Part shown: piece after piece, positions 55,687 through 63,412 of the stretch
Layout of the letters: each line of letters begins with the position of its first letter
How positions within the stretch are numbered: position 1 is the first letter of the stretch
Origin: UBA4615 sp044368415
Lineage (GTDB): Bacteria > Pseudomonadota > Gammaproteobacteria > Burkholderiales > Burkholderiaceae_E
Direction: 5' to 3'
NCBI GenBank assembly: GCA_044368415.1
Contig: JBIPLJ010000016.1
Coordinates: 1 to 64,000 of the forward strand
DNA length: 64,000 nt
Notes under the pieces: model-generated
Told to the model about the DNA's origin: nothing
Databases searched by the model: none
What the model saw: only the letters and a program-made list of their open reading frames with translations
Program-made: the position numbers and the translations under genes

Positions 55687-56070
55687 TCAGTGCAGCGTTC
55701 GCGGCATCGACAGCTCGAACTCGGCGATCGGCGCATCGAAGCGCGTCCCGTCCTCGGCCACGAAGAAGTAGCTGCCGTGCATCCGGCCCGACGGCGTGTC
55801 GATCTGGCTGCCGCTCGTGTATTCGAACGACTGGCCCGGTCGCAGCAGCGGCTGGTGGCCGACGACGCCCAGACCCCCGACCTCCTTGGTGCGTCCGTTG
55901 CCGTCCTCGATCACCCAATGACGGCTGATCAGCTGCGACGGGACGTCGCCCGCATTGGTGATCGTCACGGTATATGCAAACGCATAGACCCCCTGCTCGG
56001 GGTTGGACTGTTCCGGCAGGTAGCGGCTCTGCGATGCGATCTTGACGGCGTACTTCTTCTCGGCGGCCAC
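55687..56070 (-). CDS. apaG: ApaG (Co2+/Mg2+ efflux-associated protein)
   Basis: 127 residues from a GTG at 56070 with GGGGAGA upstream; the longer in-frame frame is not part of the family. The ApaG fold of immunoglobulin/fibronectin type is clear: KKYAVKIASQSRYLPEQSNP, YAFAYTVTITNAGDVPSQLISRHWVIEDGNG, EVGGLGVVGHQPLLRPGQSFEYTSG and TPSGRMHGSYFFV. A regular neighbour of rpe and mltA in betaproteobacteria. Confidence 0.93.
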   Translation of the reverse strand: MAAEKKYAVKIASQSRYLPEQSNPEQGVYAFAYTVTITNAGDVPSQLISRHWVIEDGNGRTKEVGGLGVVGHQPLLRPGQSFEYTSGSQIDTPSGRMHGSYFFVAEDGTRFDAPIAEFELSMPRTLH

Positions 56071-56131
56071 GTTGTGCTCTCCCCGTACAATCCCGATTCT
56101 AGTGAATCGCGACCGGACTCCGGACAAGACC

Positions 56132-56821
56132 ATGAGGATCGCTCCCAGCATCCTGTCGGCCGACTTCGCGCGGCTGGGCGAGGAGGTGCGTGCGCTGCAG
56201 GTCGCCGGCGCCGATCTCGTCCATGTCGACGTGATGGACAACCACTACGTGCCGAACCTCACCATCGGCCCGATGGTCTGCAAGGCGATCCGCCCGCACG
56301 TCACCATCCCGATCGACGTGCACCTGATGGTGGAGCCGGTCGACGCGCTTGCGCTCGAGTTCGCGCACGCCGGTGCCGATCTGATCACCTTCCACCCCGA
56401 GGCCTCGCGCCACGTCGACCGCACGCTGCAGGCGATCCGCGACGCGGGTTGCAAGGCGGGCCTGGTGCTCAACCCGGCCACCCCGATCGCTTGGCTCGAT
56501 CACGTCATGGACCGGCTCGACATGGTCCTGCTGATGTCGGTCAACCCGGGCTATGGTGGCCAGAGCTTCATCGAGTCCTCGCTGCCTAAGCTGCGCGAGG
56601 TGCGTCGCCGCATCGACGCGCATGTGGCCGCCGGCGGCCGCCCGATCTGGCTCGAGATCGACGGTGGCGTGAAAGTCGACAACATCGGCGCGATCGCCGC
56701 CGCCGGCGCCGACACCTTCGTCGCCGGCTCCGCGGTGTTCGGCTCGCCCGACGCAGACGGCGGCTATCGCGGCGTGATCTCCCGCCTGCGCGACGCGGCG
56801 GTGACGGGTTCCTCGCGATGA
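56132..56821 (+). CDS. rpe: Ribulose-phosphate 3-epimerase
   Basis: 229 residues from ATG 56132. TIM-barrel motifs: APSILSADFARLGEEV, DLVHVDVMDNHYVPNLTIGP, DVHLMVEP, VLLMSVNPGYGGQSFI and WLEIDGGVKVDNI. The metal-binding His/Asp residues are present. It interconverts ribulose-5-phosphate and xylulose-5-phosphate. The stop overlaps the gph start (ATGA), as in many betaproteobacteria. Confidence 0.96.
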   Translation: MRIAPSILSADFARLGEEVRALQVAGADLVHVDVMDNHYVPNLTIGPMVCKAIRPHVTIPIDVHLMVEPVDALALEFAHAGADLITFHPEASRHVDRTLQAIRDAGCKAGLVLNPATPIAWLDHVMDRLDMVLLMSVNPGYGGQSFIESSLPKLREVRRRIDAHVAAGGRPIWLEIDGGVKVDNIGAIAAAGADTFVAGSAVFGSPDADGGYRGVISRLRDAAVTGSSR

Positions 56822-57510
56822 CAGTGCGCGCGCCGCGGCTGCGCGCGCGAGCCGTGATCATCGACCTCGATGGCACGCTGCTCGACACCGCCGCTGACCT
56901 GGCTGCGGCGGTCAACCTCATGCTCGCCGAGCTCGGTCGCCCGGTGCTGCCCGAGGCGGCGGTCGCGGCCTACGTCGGCAAGGGCGCCGAGGTGCTGGTG
57001 CACCGCGCCCTCGGCGGCGGGCTCGATGCCCGGGTCGACGCCGCCATGCACCAGCGCGGCCTTCATGCGTTCCTGCGCCACTACCGCCAGACGAACGGTC
57101 AGCATGCGCGCGCCTACGAGGGCGTGCACGAGGGGCTGGCCGCGATGCGCGGCAAGGGGCTGAGGCTGGCCTGTGTGACCAACAAGCCGCAGGCCTTCGC
57201 CGATCCGCTGCTCGAACTCTGCGGCCTTCGCGAGGCCTTCGAGCTGGTGCTCGGGGGCGACGCGCTGCCGCTCAAGAAACCCGACCCGGCCCCGATGCGG
57301 CATGCCGCGCGGGCTCTCGGCGCCACGCCCGCAGAGGTGGTCGCGATCGGCGACTCGGTCAACGACGCGCTCGCCGCGCGGGCCGCCGGGATGGCCGTCC
57401 TCGCCGTGCCCTACGGCTACAACGAGGGCCGCGACGTCCGGACGCTGGACGTGGATGGTATAGTCAGTTCGCTCCTCGAGGCCGCCGCGCTGATCGACCC
57501 GATCGCCTGA
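56818..57510 (+). CDS. gph: Phosphoglycolate phosphatase
   Basis: 230 residues, HAD superfamily: nucleophile in IIDLDGTLLDTAADLAAAVN (D19, D21), CVTNKPQAF (motif II), KKPDPAPM (motif III Lys) and VAIGDSVNDALAARAAGM (motif IV). It dephosphorylates 2-phosphoglycolate. Translationally coupled to rpe. A candidate -10 (TATAGT, 57459-57464) for the trp operon lies inside its 3' end. Confidence 0.93.
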   Translation: MTVRAPRLRARAVIIDLDGTLLDTAADLAAAVNLMLAELGRPVLPEAAVAAYVGKGAEVLVHRALGGGLDARVDAAMHQRGLHAFLRHYRQTNGQHARAYEGVHEGLAAMRGKGLRLACVTNKPQAFADPLLELCGLREAFELVLGGDALPLKKPDPAPMRHAARALGATPAEVVAIGDSVNDALAARAAGMAVLAVPYGYNEGRDVRTLDVDGIVSSLLEAAALIDPIA

Positions 57511-57560
57511 TGCGGCCCCGACGGACCCCCGGCCGAACCCCGAGCGCAGCACACACGACC

Positions 57561-57629
57561 ATGCATCGCCCGAACGACTTCGTCTTCGTCAGGACCTGGC
57601 AGTCCTGCCTGTGGCGGCGCCGGACCTGA
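57561..57629 (+). CDS. trpL: trp operon leader peptide (TrpL)
   Basis: A 22-codon frame, MHRPNDFVFVRTWQSCLWRR then RT and TGA. It lies between gph and trpE, with Trp codons at positions 13 and 18. The second Trp codon sits at the base of a strong hairpin (57613-57640). Trp codons flanking mutually exclusive hairpins before trpE are the standard sign of ribosome-mediated attenuation. The ribosome site is weak (AGCGCAG region). The family is not conserved in sequence, so the call rests on position and codons. Confidence 0.75.
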   Translation: MHRPNDFVFVRTWQSCLWRRRT

Positions 57630-57697
57630 TCCGCGCCGCCCGCGACCGCGCGCCACGCCCGGTCGACGAATCGTTCCAACGCCCGCCCGACGCGGGC
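57613..57697 (+). promoter_or_regulatory. trp attenuator: alternative RNA hairpins
   Basis: GGCGGCGC (57613-57620) pairs with GCGCCGCC (57633-57640). Overlapping the latter, GCCCGCG (57638-57644) can instead pair with CGCGGGC (57691-57697), which otherwise forms its own hairpin with GCCCGC (57681-57686), just before the trpE ribosome site (GAGAGGG). Ribosome stalling at Trp 13 or 18 would choose between them. No T-run follows the last hairpin, so control may be on trpE translation rather than on termination. Confidence 0.65.
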
Positions 57698-57714
57698 TGA
57701 CCCGAGAGGGATGC

Positions 57715-59235
57715 ATGACAGAGATCGAATTCCGGGCGCTCGCCGCCCAGGGCTACAACCGCATCCCGCTGCTGGCCGAGTGCCTGGCGGACCTCGACAC
57801 GCCGCTGTCGCTGTACGTCAAGCTGATCGATCGCAGCAAGCGCGCCAACAGCTTCCTGCTCGAGTCGGTCGTCGGCGGCGAGCGCTTCGGGCGCTACTCG
57901 TTCATCGGGCTGCCGGCCCGCACGCTGCTGCGCGCCAACGGCGACGCGATCGAGGTCGTGCGCGACGGTGTTGTCGTCGAGACGCACACCGGCGACCCCC
58001 TCGAGTTCGTCCGCGCCTTCCACGCGCGCTTCAAGGTCGCGCTGCGGCCCGGCCTGCCGCGATTCCCGGGCGGCCTTGCCGGCTATTTCGGCTACGACGT
58101 CGTACGCTTCATCGAGCCGCGACTCGGCCCCGCGCGCAAGCCCGACCCGATCGGCACCCCCGACGTGTTGATGCTGCTGGTCGACGAGCTGGCCATCGTC
58201 GACAACCTGCGCGGCAAGCTCTACCTGCTCGTCTATGCCGACCCGTCGCAGCCCGACGCCTTCGCCCGCGGCCGGCGCCGGCTTCGAGAGTTGCAGGCGC
58301 GCCTCGTGCAGCCGGCGGTCGAGCCCGAGGACAAGGCGCTGCCCGAAGGCGAGATCCGCCGCGAATTCGCCCACGACGATTACATCGCCGCGGTCGCGCG
58401 CGCCAAGGCGTACATCGTCGCCGGCGACGTGATGCAGGTGCAGGTCGGTCAGTGCCTGAGGAAGCCCTTCGTGCACTCGCCGCTGTCGCTGTACCGCGCT
58501 CTGCGCTCGATCAATCCGTCGCCCTACATGTACTACTACGACTTCGGCGGCTTCCAGGTGATCGGGGCCTCGCCCGAGATCCTCGTGCGCCAGGAGGCCG
58601 TCGAGGTCAGCGACGCCGAGGGCCGCGTGTCGACGCGGGGCACCAAGGTCACCATCCGGCCGATCGCCGGCACGCGTCGGCGGGGCCTCACGCCCACGCA
58701 GGACGATGCGCTCGCCGCCGAACTGCTCGCCGACCCTAAGGAGCGCGCCGAGCACCTGATGCTCATCGATCTCGCGCGCAACGACATCGGCCGCATCGCC
58801 GAGATCGGCAGCGTGAAGGTCACCGACCGCATGGTCATCGAGAAGTACTCGCATGTGCAGCACATCGTCTCGAACGTCGAGGGCATGCTCGTACCCGGGC
58901 TCGATGCGATCGACGTGCTGCGCGCGACCTTCCCGGCCGGCACGCTCACCGGCGCACCCAAGGTCCGCGCGATGGAGATCATCGACGAGCTCGAGCCGGT
59001 CAAGCGCGGCATCTACGGCGGGGCCTGCGGCTACCTGTCGTGGTCGGGCGAGATGGACGTCGCCATCGCGATCCGCACCGGCGTGCTCAAGGACGGCATG
59101 CTGAACGTGCAGGCCGCCGCCGGCGTCGTCTACGACTCCGTGCCCGAGGCCGAGTTCCAGGAGACCGAGGTCAAGGCACGGGCGGTGCTGCGGGCAGCCG
59201 AGCTCGTCGAGGAAGGCTTCACGCGCGAGCTCTGA
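57715..59235 (+). CDS. trpE: Anthranilate synthase component I
   Basis: 506 residues. The regulatory N-terminal domain has the Trp-binding LLES motif (FLLESVVGGERFGRYSFIG). The chorismate-binding domain shows DVMQVQVGQCL, RALRSINPSPYMYYYDFGGFQVIGASPEILV, RPIAGTRRRGLT, LIDLARNDIGRI, HIVSNVEGML, GTLTGAPKVRAMEIIDELEP and GGACGYLSW. It makes anthranilate from chorismate with TrpG supplying ammonia. Its partner trpG lies 3.6 kb downstream, not next to it. Confidence 0.97.
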   Translation: MTEIEFRALAAQGYNRIPLLAECLADLDTPLSLYVKLIDRSKRANSFLLESVVGGERFGRYSFIGLPARTLLRANGDAIEVVRDGVVVETHTGDPLEFVRAFHARFKVALRPGLPRFPGGLAGYFGYDVVRFIEPRLGPARKPDPIGTPDVLMLLVDELAIVDNLRGKLYLLVYADPSQPDAFARGRRRLRELQARLVQPAVEPEDKALPEGEIRREFAHDDYIAAVARAKAYIVAGDVMQVQVGQCLRKPFVHSPLSLYRALRSINPSPYMYYYDFGGFQVIGASPEILVRQEAVEVSDAEGRVSTRGTKVTIRPIAGTRRRGLTPTQDDALAAELLADPKERAEHLMLIDLARNDIGRIAEIGSVKVTDRMVIEKYSHVQHIVSNVEGMLVPGLDAIDVLRATFPAGTLTGAPKVRAMEIIDELEPVKRGIYGGACGYLSWSGEMDVAIAIRTGVLKDGMLNVQAAAGVVYDSVPEAEFQETEVKARAVLRAAELVEEGFTREL

Positions 59236-59258
59236 TCGTGCGGTCCGGTGCGGCGTGT

Positions 59259-59867
59259 TCAGCGCGGCCGTGCGAGCACCATGCCCCAGTAGGTCCGGTA
59301 GGTGTTCGACGAGGTGCCCGGGATCTGCACCACGCCCAGGTCCACGAAGGTGCCATTCATCACGTTCACGCAGTGCCCCGGGCTGTCGAGCCAGCCCTGC
59401 ACCACCGCCGCCATGTCGGTGTAGCCGGCGGCGATGTTCTCGCCCACGGTCGACCAGCCGTACCCAGTGGCGGTGAGGCGTTCCCCGACCGACGAGCCGC
59501 CCGAGCCGGTGTGGCTGAAGAGGTTGTTCTGCTGCAGGTACTCGGCCTGGGTGCGCGCCGCCTGCTCGGTCTGCGTGTTCCAGGCGAGCGGGCCGACCGC
59601 GGGATAGGCGACCGGTCCGCAGTTCCGGGCGACCGCGCGCGCGGCGTTCAGCAGCTCGAGCATCCGGTCCGAGAAAGCCTTGTCGACCGTCGATCCGATC
59701 GAGGCGGGACTGGCGGCCGCCGCGAGTCCGGTGGGCGTCGGTGCCGGGGACCCGGACGCGCTGACCGCCGAGCTTTCTCCTGAGCCGCCACCGCCGCCGC
59801 AGGCCGCGAGCGTCGTCGCGACCGTCGCCATCGCCGCTGTCCTGCGTAACCCGCTGTACCGCCTCAT
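59259..59867 (-). CDS. CAP/SCP-like domain lipoprotein
   Basis: 202 residues. Lipoprotein signal (VATTLAACGGGGG), Gly/Ser/Pro-rich linker, then a CAP domain: MLELLNAARAVARNCGP, LAWNTQTEQAARTQAEYLQQ, FSHTGSGGSSVGERL, GYGWSTVGENIAAG, VVQGWLDSPGHCVNVMNGTFVDLGV. The His and Glu residues of the CAP cavity are present (H in FSH, E in GEN, H in SPGH). Bacterial members are secreted and of uncertain function. It lies directly behind trpE on the other strand. Confidence 0.88.
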   Translation of the reverse strand: MRRYSGLRRTAAMATVATTLAACGGGGGSGESSAVSASGSPAPTPTGLAAAASPASIGSTVDKAFSDRMLELLNAARAVARNCGPVAYPAVGPLAWNTQTEQAARTQAEYLQQNNLFSHTGSGGSSVGERLTATGYGWSTVGENIAAGYTDMAAVVQGWLDSPGHCVNVMNGTFVDLGVVQIPGTSSNTYRTYWGMVLARPR

Positions 59868-60069
59868 TGCCCGCTTCCGGAACCGTTCCGGTCATCACGC
59901 TAACGCGAGCAAAAGCGCGCAGTCCCGGCGTCCGGGCGGGTGTCCGACTGGTGGTCGACCGCCCGGGGCGGGCGGCCGAAGACGTGCGGCGACGCATCAG
60001 CACAACGGCTGGCCCGGCCTCTTTCGAAGCCCGTGCGGCGCTCGCCTAGGCCGCTCTCGCCGAGCCCGC

Positions 60070-60330
60070 CTACAGGAAAGTGACGAAGACGCCGCCCTCG
60101 CGGCCGGCCTCGCGCATGAGTTCGGCCAGATCGCCGTCGGCGCGTCGGTCGGCGTGCATCGCGCGCAGCGCCGGCAACTGGGCCGCGCCCACGTGGCCGT
60201 CTCGTCCGCCGATCATCGTTTCCAACGCCGCCGCCGCGACCGCGCTCAGATGGATCGGGATCGCATGCGGCGGCACGCCCTCTGTCCCGCGGGTGACGGG
60301 TTTCGATCCGGACAGGGCGAGGGCGGGCAT
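60070..60330 (-). CDS. Small hypothetical protein
   Basis: 86 residues with clear G/C third-position preference. The sequence (for example HLSAVAAAALETMIGGRDGH, AAQLPALRAMHADRRADGDL, ending GREGGVFVTFL) suggests a soluble helical protein. No motif or signal peptide that I recognise. It is part of the block inserted between trpE and trpG. Confidence 0.45.
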   Translation of the reverse strand: MPALALSGSKPVTRGTEGVPPHAIPIHLSAVAAAALETMIGGRDGHVGAAQLPALRAMHADRRADGDLAELMREAGREGGVFVTFL

Positions 60331-60477
60331 GTCAGTGGGCAGGCGGGTCAGTGACGTTATGAATAGCGTAACGCCCGACCCCTCCTTGCGCGATCCCGAG
60401 CAGGCCGGATGGTATGCCCGCGCGGCCGTGTGGTGGCCGCAAGGGCACCCACCACCGGGCTCTGTCGTCGGTTGTAC

Positions 60478-60717
60478 TCAGCCCGGGTGGGGGCGCCGGC
60501 AGAGCATGCCCAGCCGCCCGTTCGGGATGCAGACCATGCTGTCGCAGCAGGTGCGCGAGGTGTCGCAGGTCTGCGCTTCGGACACACACATCGCTCCGGC
60601 CGGCCCGGCGGGCAGGAGCCCGCTCGGGGGAGTCGGCGCATCGGCCTGGAACGTGATCGGTGTGCTGCAGCCACCGAGCAGCAGGAAGAGCGCTGCGGTG
60701 ATCGCGAATTTCGACAT
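60478..60717 (-). CDS. Small cysteine-rich lipoprotein with knottin-like spacing
   Basis: 79 residues. The lipobox LLLGGC places the lipidated Cys at 17. A short Pro-rich linker follows. The C-terminal 30 residues hold six further Cys at 44, 51, 57, 58, 63 and 73, giving C-X6-C-X5-CC-X4-C-X9-C. That C-C-CC-C-C order is the framework of inhibitor-cystine-knot (knottin) peptides. GGAGTC lies upstream of the ATG. No homologue comes to mind. It may be a surface or periplasmic peptide domain stabilised by three disulfides. Confidence 0.7.
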   Translation of the reverse strand: MSKFAITAALFLLLGGCSTPITFQADAPTPPSGLLPAGPAGAMCVSEAQTCDTSRTCCDSMVCIPNGRLGMLCRRPHPG

Positions 60718-60981
60718 GGTGACTCCTCTGGACTGGGATGCGCGGGACGCTCACGCCCGGGCGGCGCGCGTCTGGCCGTCCGCGGGCGCGGCGGCCCGCG
60801 GCCGACCCCTCCATCGTACCGGCTCCGGTCTCTCCGCTTGGTGACACCTGTAGCGCGCTCGGCGTCTTGCCGATGGCTGGAGTCCGCGTCGGATCGCGGC
60901 GCATCAATCGATACCGCCGACCCCGTCACTGCCATCGCCACCGTACGCCGAGCAGGGCGTCCGCCATGCCAAGGGTGATTA
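60718..60981. other. Gene-free stretch before the ATPase promoter
   Basis: Nothing supportable as a gene in either direction. The first part carries the cysteine-rich lipoprotein promoter region. Composition changes abruptly from GC-rich to A/T-rich at about 60,972, which probably marks the edge of acquired DNA. Confidence 0.45.
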
Positions 60982-61009
60982 TTGACTTTTATCATAGGAA
61001 AAGTAAATT
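60982..61009 (+). promoter_or_regulatory. Promoter with overlapping palindromic operator
   Basis: TTGACT (60982-60987) and TAAATT (61004-61009) are 16 bp apart, in an A/T-rich island unlike the surroundings. Overlapping both is an inverted repeat ACTTTT (60985-60990) and AAAAGT (60999-61004) with an 8-base spacer. Three GATAC(A/T) copies follow (61013, 61021, 61031). A repressor binding the palindrome would shut off the ATPase gene. Confidence 0.6.
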
Positions 61010-61036
61010 ACGGATACACAGATACTTTGCGATACA

Positions 61037-62245
61037 GTGATCCACTTCCCCCGTGAAGCTCTGGCGTCAGAACTCGTGACAGCACTGCGGGGCCAAGCCG
61101 TCTTCGGCGACGCGCATAACGGCCTGTTCTTGGCCGCACCCCGTCGAACGGGCAAGTCCACCTTCCTGCAGGCCGACCTGAAGCCGGCGCTCGAGGCAGC
61201 CGGCGCAGTAGTGGCCTACGTAGACTTGTGGGCCGACCCCCGGCGCGACCCCGGCGCGCTGATCGCAGATGCCATCGCACGCGCGCTGGCACCGAGGCTG
61301 GGGGGGCTGAGGCGGGCGGCCAAGGCGGCTGGCTTGGACAGCGTGACGATCACCGGCACACTGAAGATCGACGTCAGCAAGATCGGCAAGATCGACGGTG
61401 TGACCCTGCCCGATGCCTTGCATGCGTTGCACGAGGCCGCCCAGGCGCCGGTGGCCCTGATCATCGACGAGGCGCAACATGCGCTCACCAGCGAGGCCGG
61501 TGAGGCCACGATGTCGGCGTTGAAGTCCGCCCGAGATCAGCTCAACCGGCCGGGAGAGGTGAGCCTGATGCTGGTGATGTCAGGCTCCGATCGCGACAGG
61601 CTGCTGCGTCTGGTCAACACCAACGGCGCGCCGTTCTACGGCTCGCAGATCTCGCGCATGCCGCCATTGGGCCCGGACTTCATCGACCATGTGTCGCGCC
61701 TCGTCGTTGCACAGCTGCCCGACTTGGCGCCGGTGGACACATCGATACTCGCCCAGGCCTTCGAGCGGTTCGGCCATAGGCCTCAGTTCTTCATGGAAGC
61801 GCTGGGCCAGGCGCTGAGCCCACTGTCGGGGCTGCAAGGCGTACGCTTCGAGCGGGCCATGCTCGAAGCCGCGAGCCGCCGCCAGGAAGACGACGAGGCG
61901 CAGATGGCGTCCGAGTACTTCGCGCTCAGGCCCCTGGAGCAGGCAGTGTTATGGCGCTTGCTGGAGCAGCGGTCGCGCTTTCGGCCCTACGACGGCGACG
62001 CCCTGCGCTTCTACCGCGATCGTGTGCCCGGCAAGGTCACCCCGCAGATGGCGCAGCGCGCGCTCGAATCACTGCGCCAGCGCACGCCTGCCTTGGTGTG
62101 GAAGTCAGCCCGCGGTGAGTACGCCGTGGACGACGCTGCCATGTACCGCTGGTTTGAGCAGCACCTGCGCGCAGGCAGTTGGCCGCCTCAGGATCCACAG
62201 GGTGAGTTGATGCTGCCCGATGACGAGGCCGACCCGAAACCATGA
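61037..62245 (+). CDS. AAA-type ATP-binding protein of mobile/defence type
   Basis: 402 residues from a GTG; the mRNA leader would be only about 20 bases. Walker A APRRTGKST at 34-42 (Lys40), Walker B ALIIDEAQH with Asp144/Glu145, a sensor-like VMSGSDRDRLL, and a C-terminal winged-helix-like region (LRPLEQAVLWRLLEQ, TPALVWKSARGEYAVDDAAM). It resembles predicted archaeal-type ATPases found as single genes in defence islands. The stop overlaps the hsdM-like start (ATGA), so it was co-translated with a type I restriction system. The function is not established. Confidence 0.72.
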   Translation: MIHFPREALASELVTALRGQAVFGDAHNGLFLAAPRRTGKSTFLQADLKPALEAAGAVVAYVDLWADPRRDPGALIADAIARALAPRLGGLRRAAKAAGLDSVTITGTLKIDVSKIGKIDGVTLPDALHALHEAAQAPVALIIDEAQHALTSEAGEATMSALKSARDQLNRPGEVSLMLVMSGSDRDRLLRLVNTNGAPFYGSQISRMPPLGPDFIDHVSRLVVAQLPDLAPVDTSILAQAFERFGHRPQFFMEALGQALSPLSGLQGVRFERAMLEAASRRQEDDEAQMASEYFALRPLEQAVLWRLLEQRSRFRPYDGDALRFYRDRVPGKVTPQMAQRALESLRQRTPALVWKSARGEYAVDDAAMYRWFEQHLRAGSWPPQDPQGELMLPDDEADPKP

Positions 62246-62460
62246 TCGACGACATCAAGAAAGCGCTTTGGGCGACCGCCGACAAGCTGCGCGCCAACAT
62301 GGATGCTGCCGAGTACAAGCACCTTGTGCTCGGCCTCATCTTCGTCAAGTATATCTCCGACACCTTTCAGGCCAAGCGAGCCGAGCTGACCGACCAGCAG
62401 GATGCGGCGGTGGAACTGGTGCTGCAGCAGGCGAAGGCGCTTCGAGAGGCTTGGACGTAG
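62242..62460 (+). pseudogene. Collapsed type I restriction locus: HsdM start fused to HsdR-like end
   Basis: 72 codons. The first 50 or so match the N-terminus of HsdM (DIKKALWATADKLRANMDAA, EYKHLVLGLIFVKYISDTFQ, AKRAELT). After DQQ the sequence becomes DAAVELVLQQAKALREAW then T and stop, which resembles the extreme C-terminus of HsdR subunits. A single in-frame deletion removing the rest of hsdM, hsdS and most of hsdR would create exactly this. No methyltransferase or nuclease domain remains. Confidence 0.65.
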
Positions 62461-62591
62461 CACCTTATCTCGACGATGACACGCAACGATTCGAGTTCTC
62501 GAGAACGATGACGTTGGCAAACCCTTCGGACTCGCTGCCCGTGCTGCACTGTCCCGGGAACGCGCTCGCGCAGTAGGCCATAATCCTCGGC

Positions 62592-62657
62592 ATGTTCGAG
62601 AAGCTCTTTTCCTCGGCTGCACCCTACGGTTGGCATTGGCGTAAGCCATCGACCTGA
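62592..62657 (+). CDS. Candidate second Trp-rich leader peptide before trpG
   Basis: A 21-codon frame, MFEKLFSSAAPYGWHWRKPS then T and TGA, has Trp codons at 14 and 16. A CATAAT box (62579-62584) would start transcription at the ATG, giving a leaderless message. The stop is followed by a perfect GC hairpin (62668-62683). The arrangement copies the trpE leader. It could also be a chance frame. Confidence 0.4.
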   Translation: MFEKLFSSAAPYGWHWRKPST

Positions 62658-62667
62658 CCGACCTATC

Positions 62668-62683
62668 GCGCCCGCCCGGGCGC
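62668..62683 (+). promoter_or_regulatory. GC hairpin after the candidate leader peptide
   Basis: GCGCCCG pairs with CGGGCGC around a 2-base centre, 10 bases after the candidate leader stop. No T-run follows. A second, weaker hairpin TGGGTG/CACCCA (62759-62781) lies 25 bases before the trpG ATG. Confidence 0.4.
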
Positions 62684-62730
62684 CCCAGTCCCCACCCAGC
62701 ACGTCGCGCCGGCCTCGCCAGCGACAGAAA

Positions 62731-62752
62731 AAGCGGGTGTCAAAGCGGGTGT
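62731..62752. repeat. 12-bp tandem repeat upstream of trpG
   Basis: AAGCGGGTGT occurs at 62731 and 62743, spaced 12 bp, in the stretch between the candidate leader hairpin and trpG. Function unknown. Confidence 0.6.
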
Positions 62753-62806
62753 GAAACATGGGTGATTGGTAAAAACACCCAATGTAATCAATAGGATAGA
62801 GTGCAA

Positions 62807-63370
<564 letters not shown>

Positions 63371-63412
63371 GCCGGGCCGCCCGACGACCCCCCGAACTCC
63401 AGAGACCGAACC

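Noticed and set aside
57589..60003. Minus-strand frame of about 800 codons opposite trpE
   Set aside because: Covers trpE, which has all catalytic motifs. The shadow has no recognisable domain.
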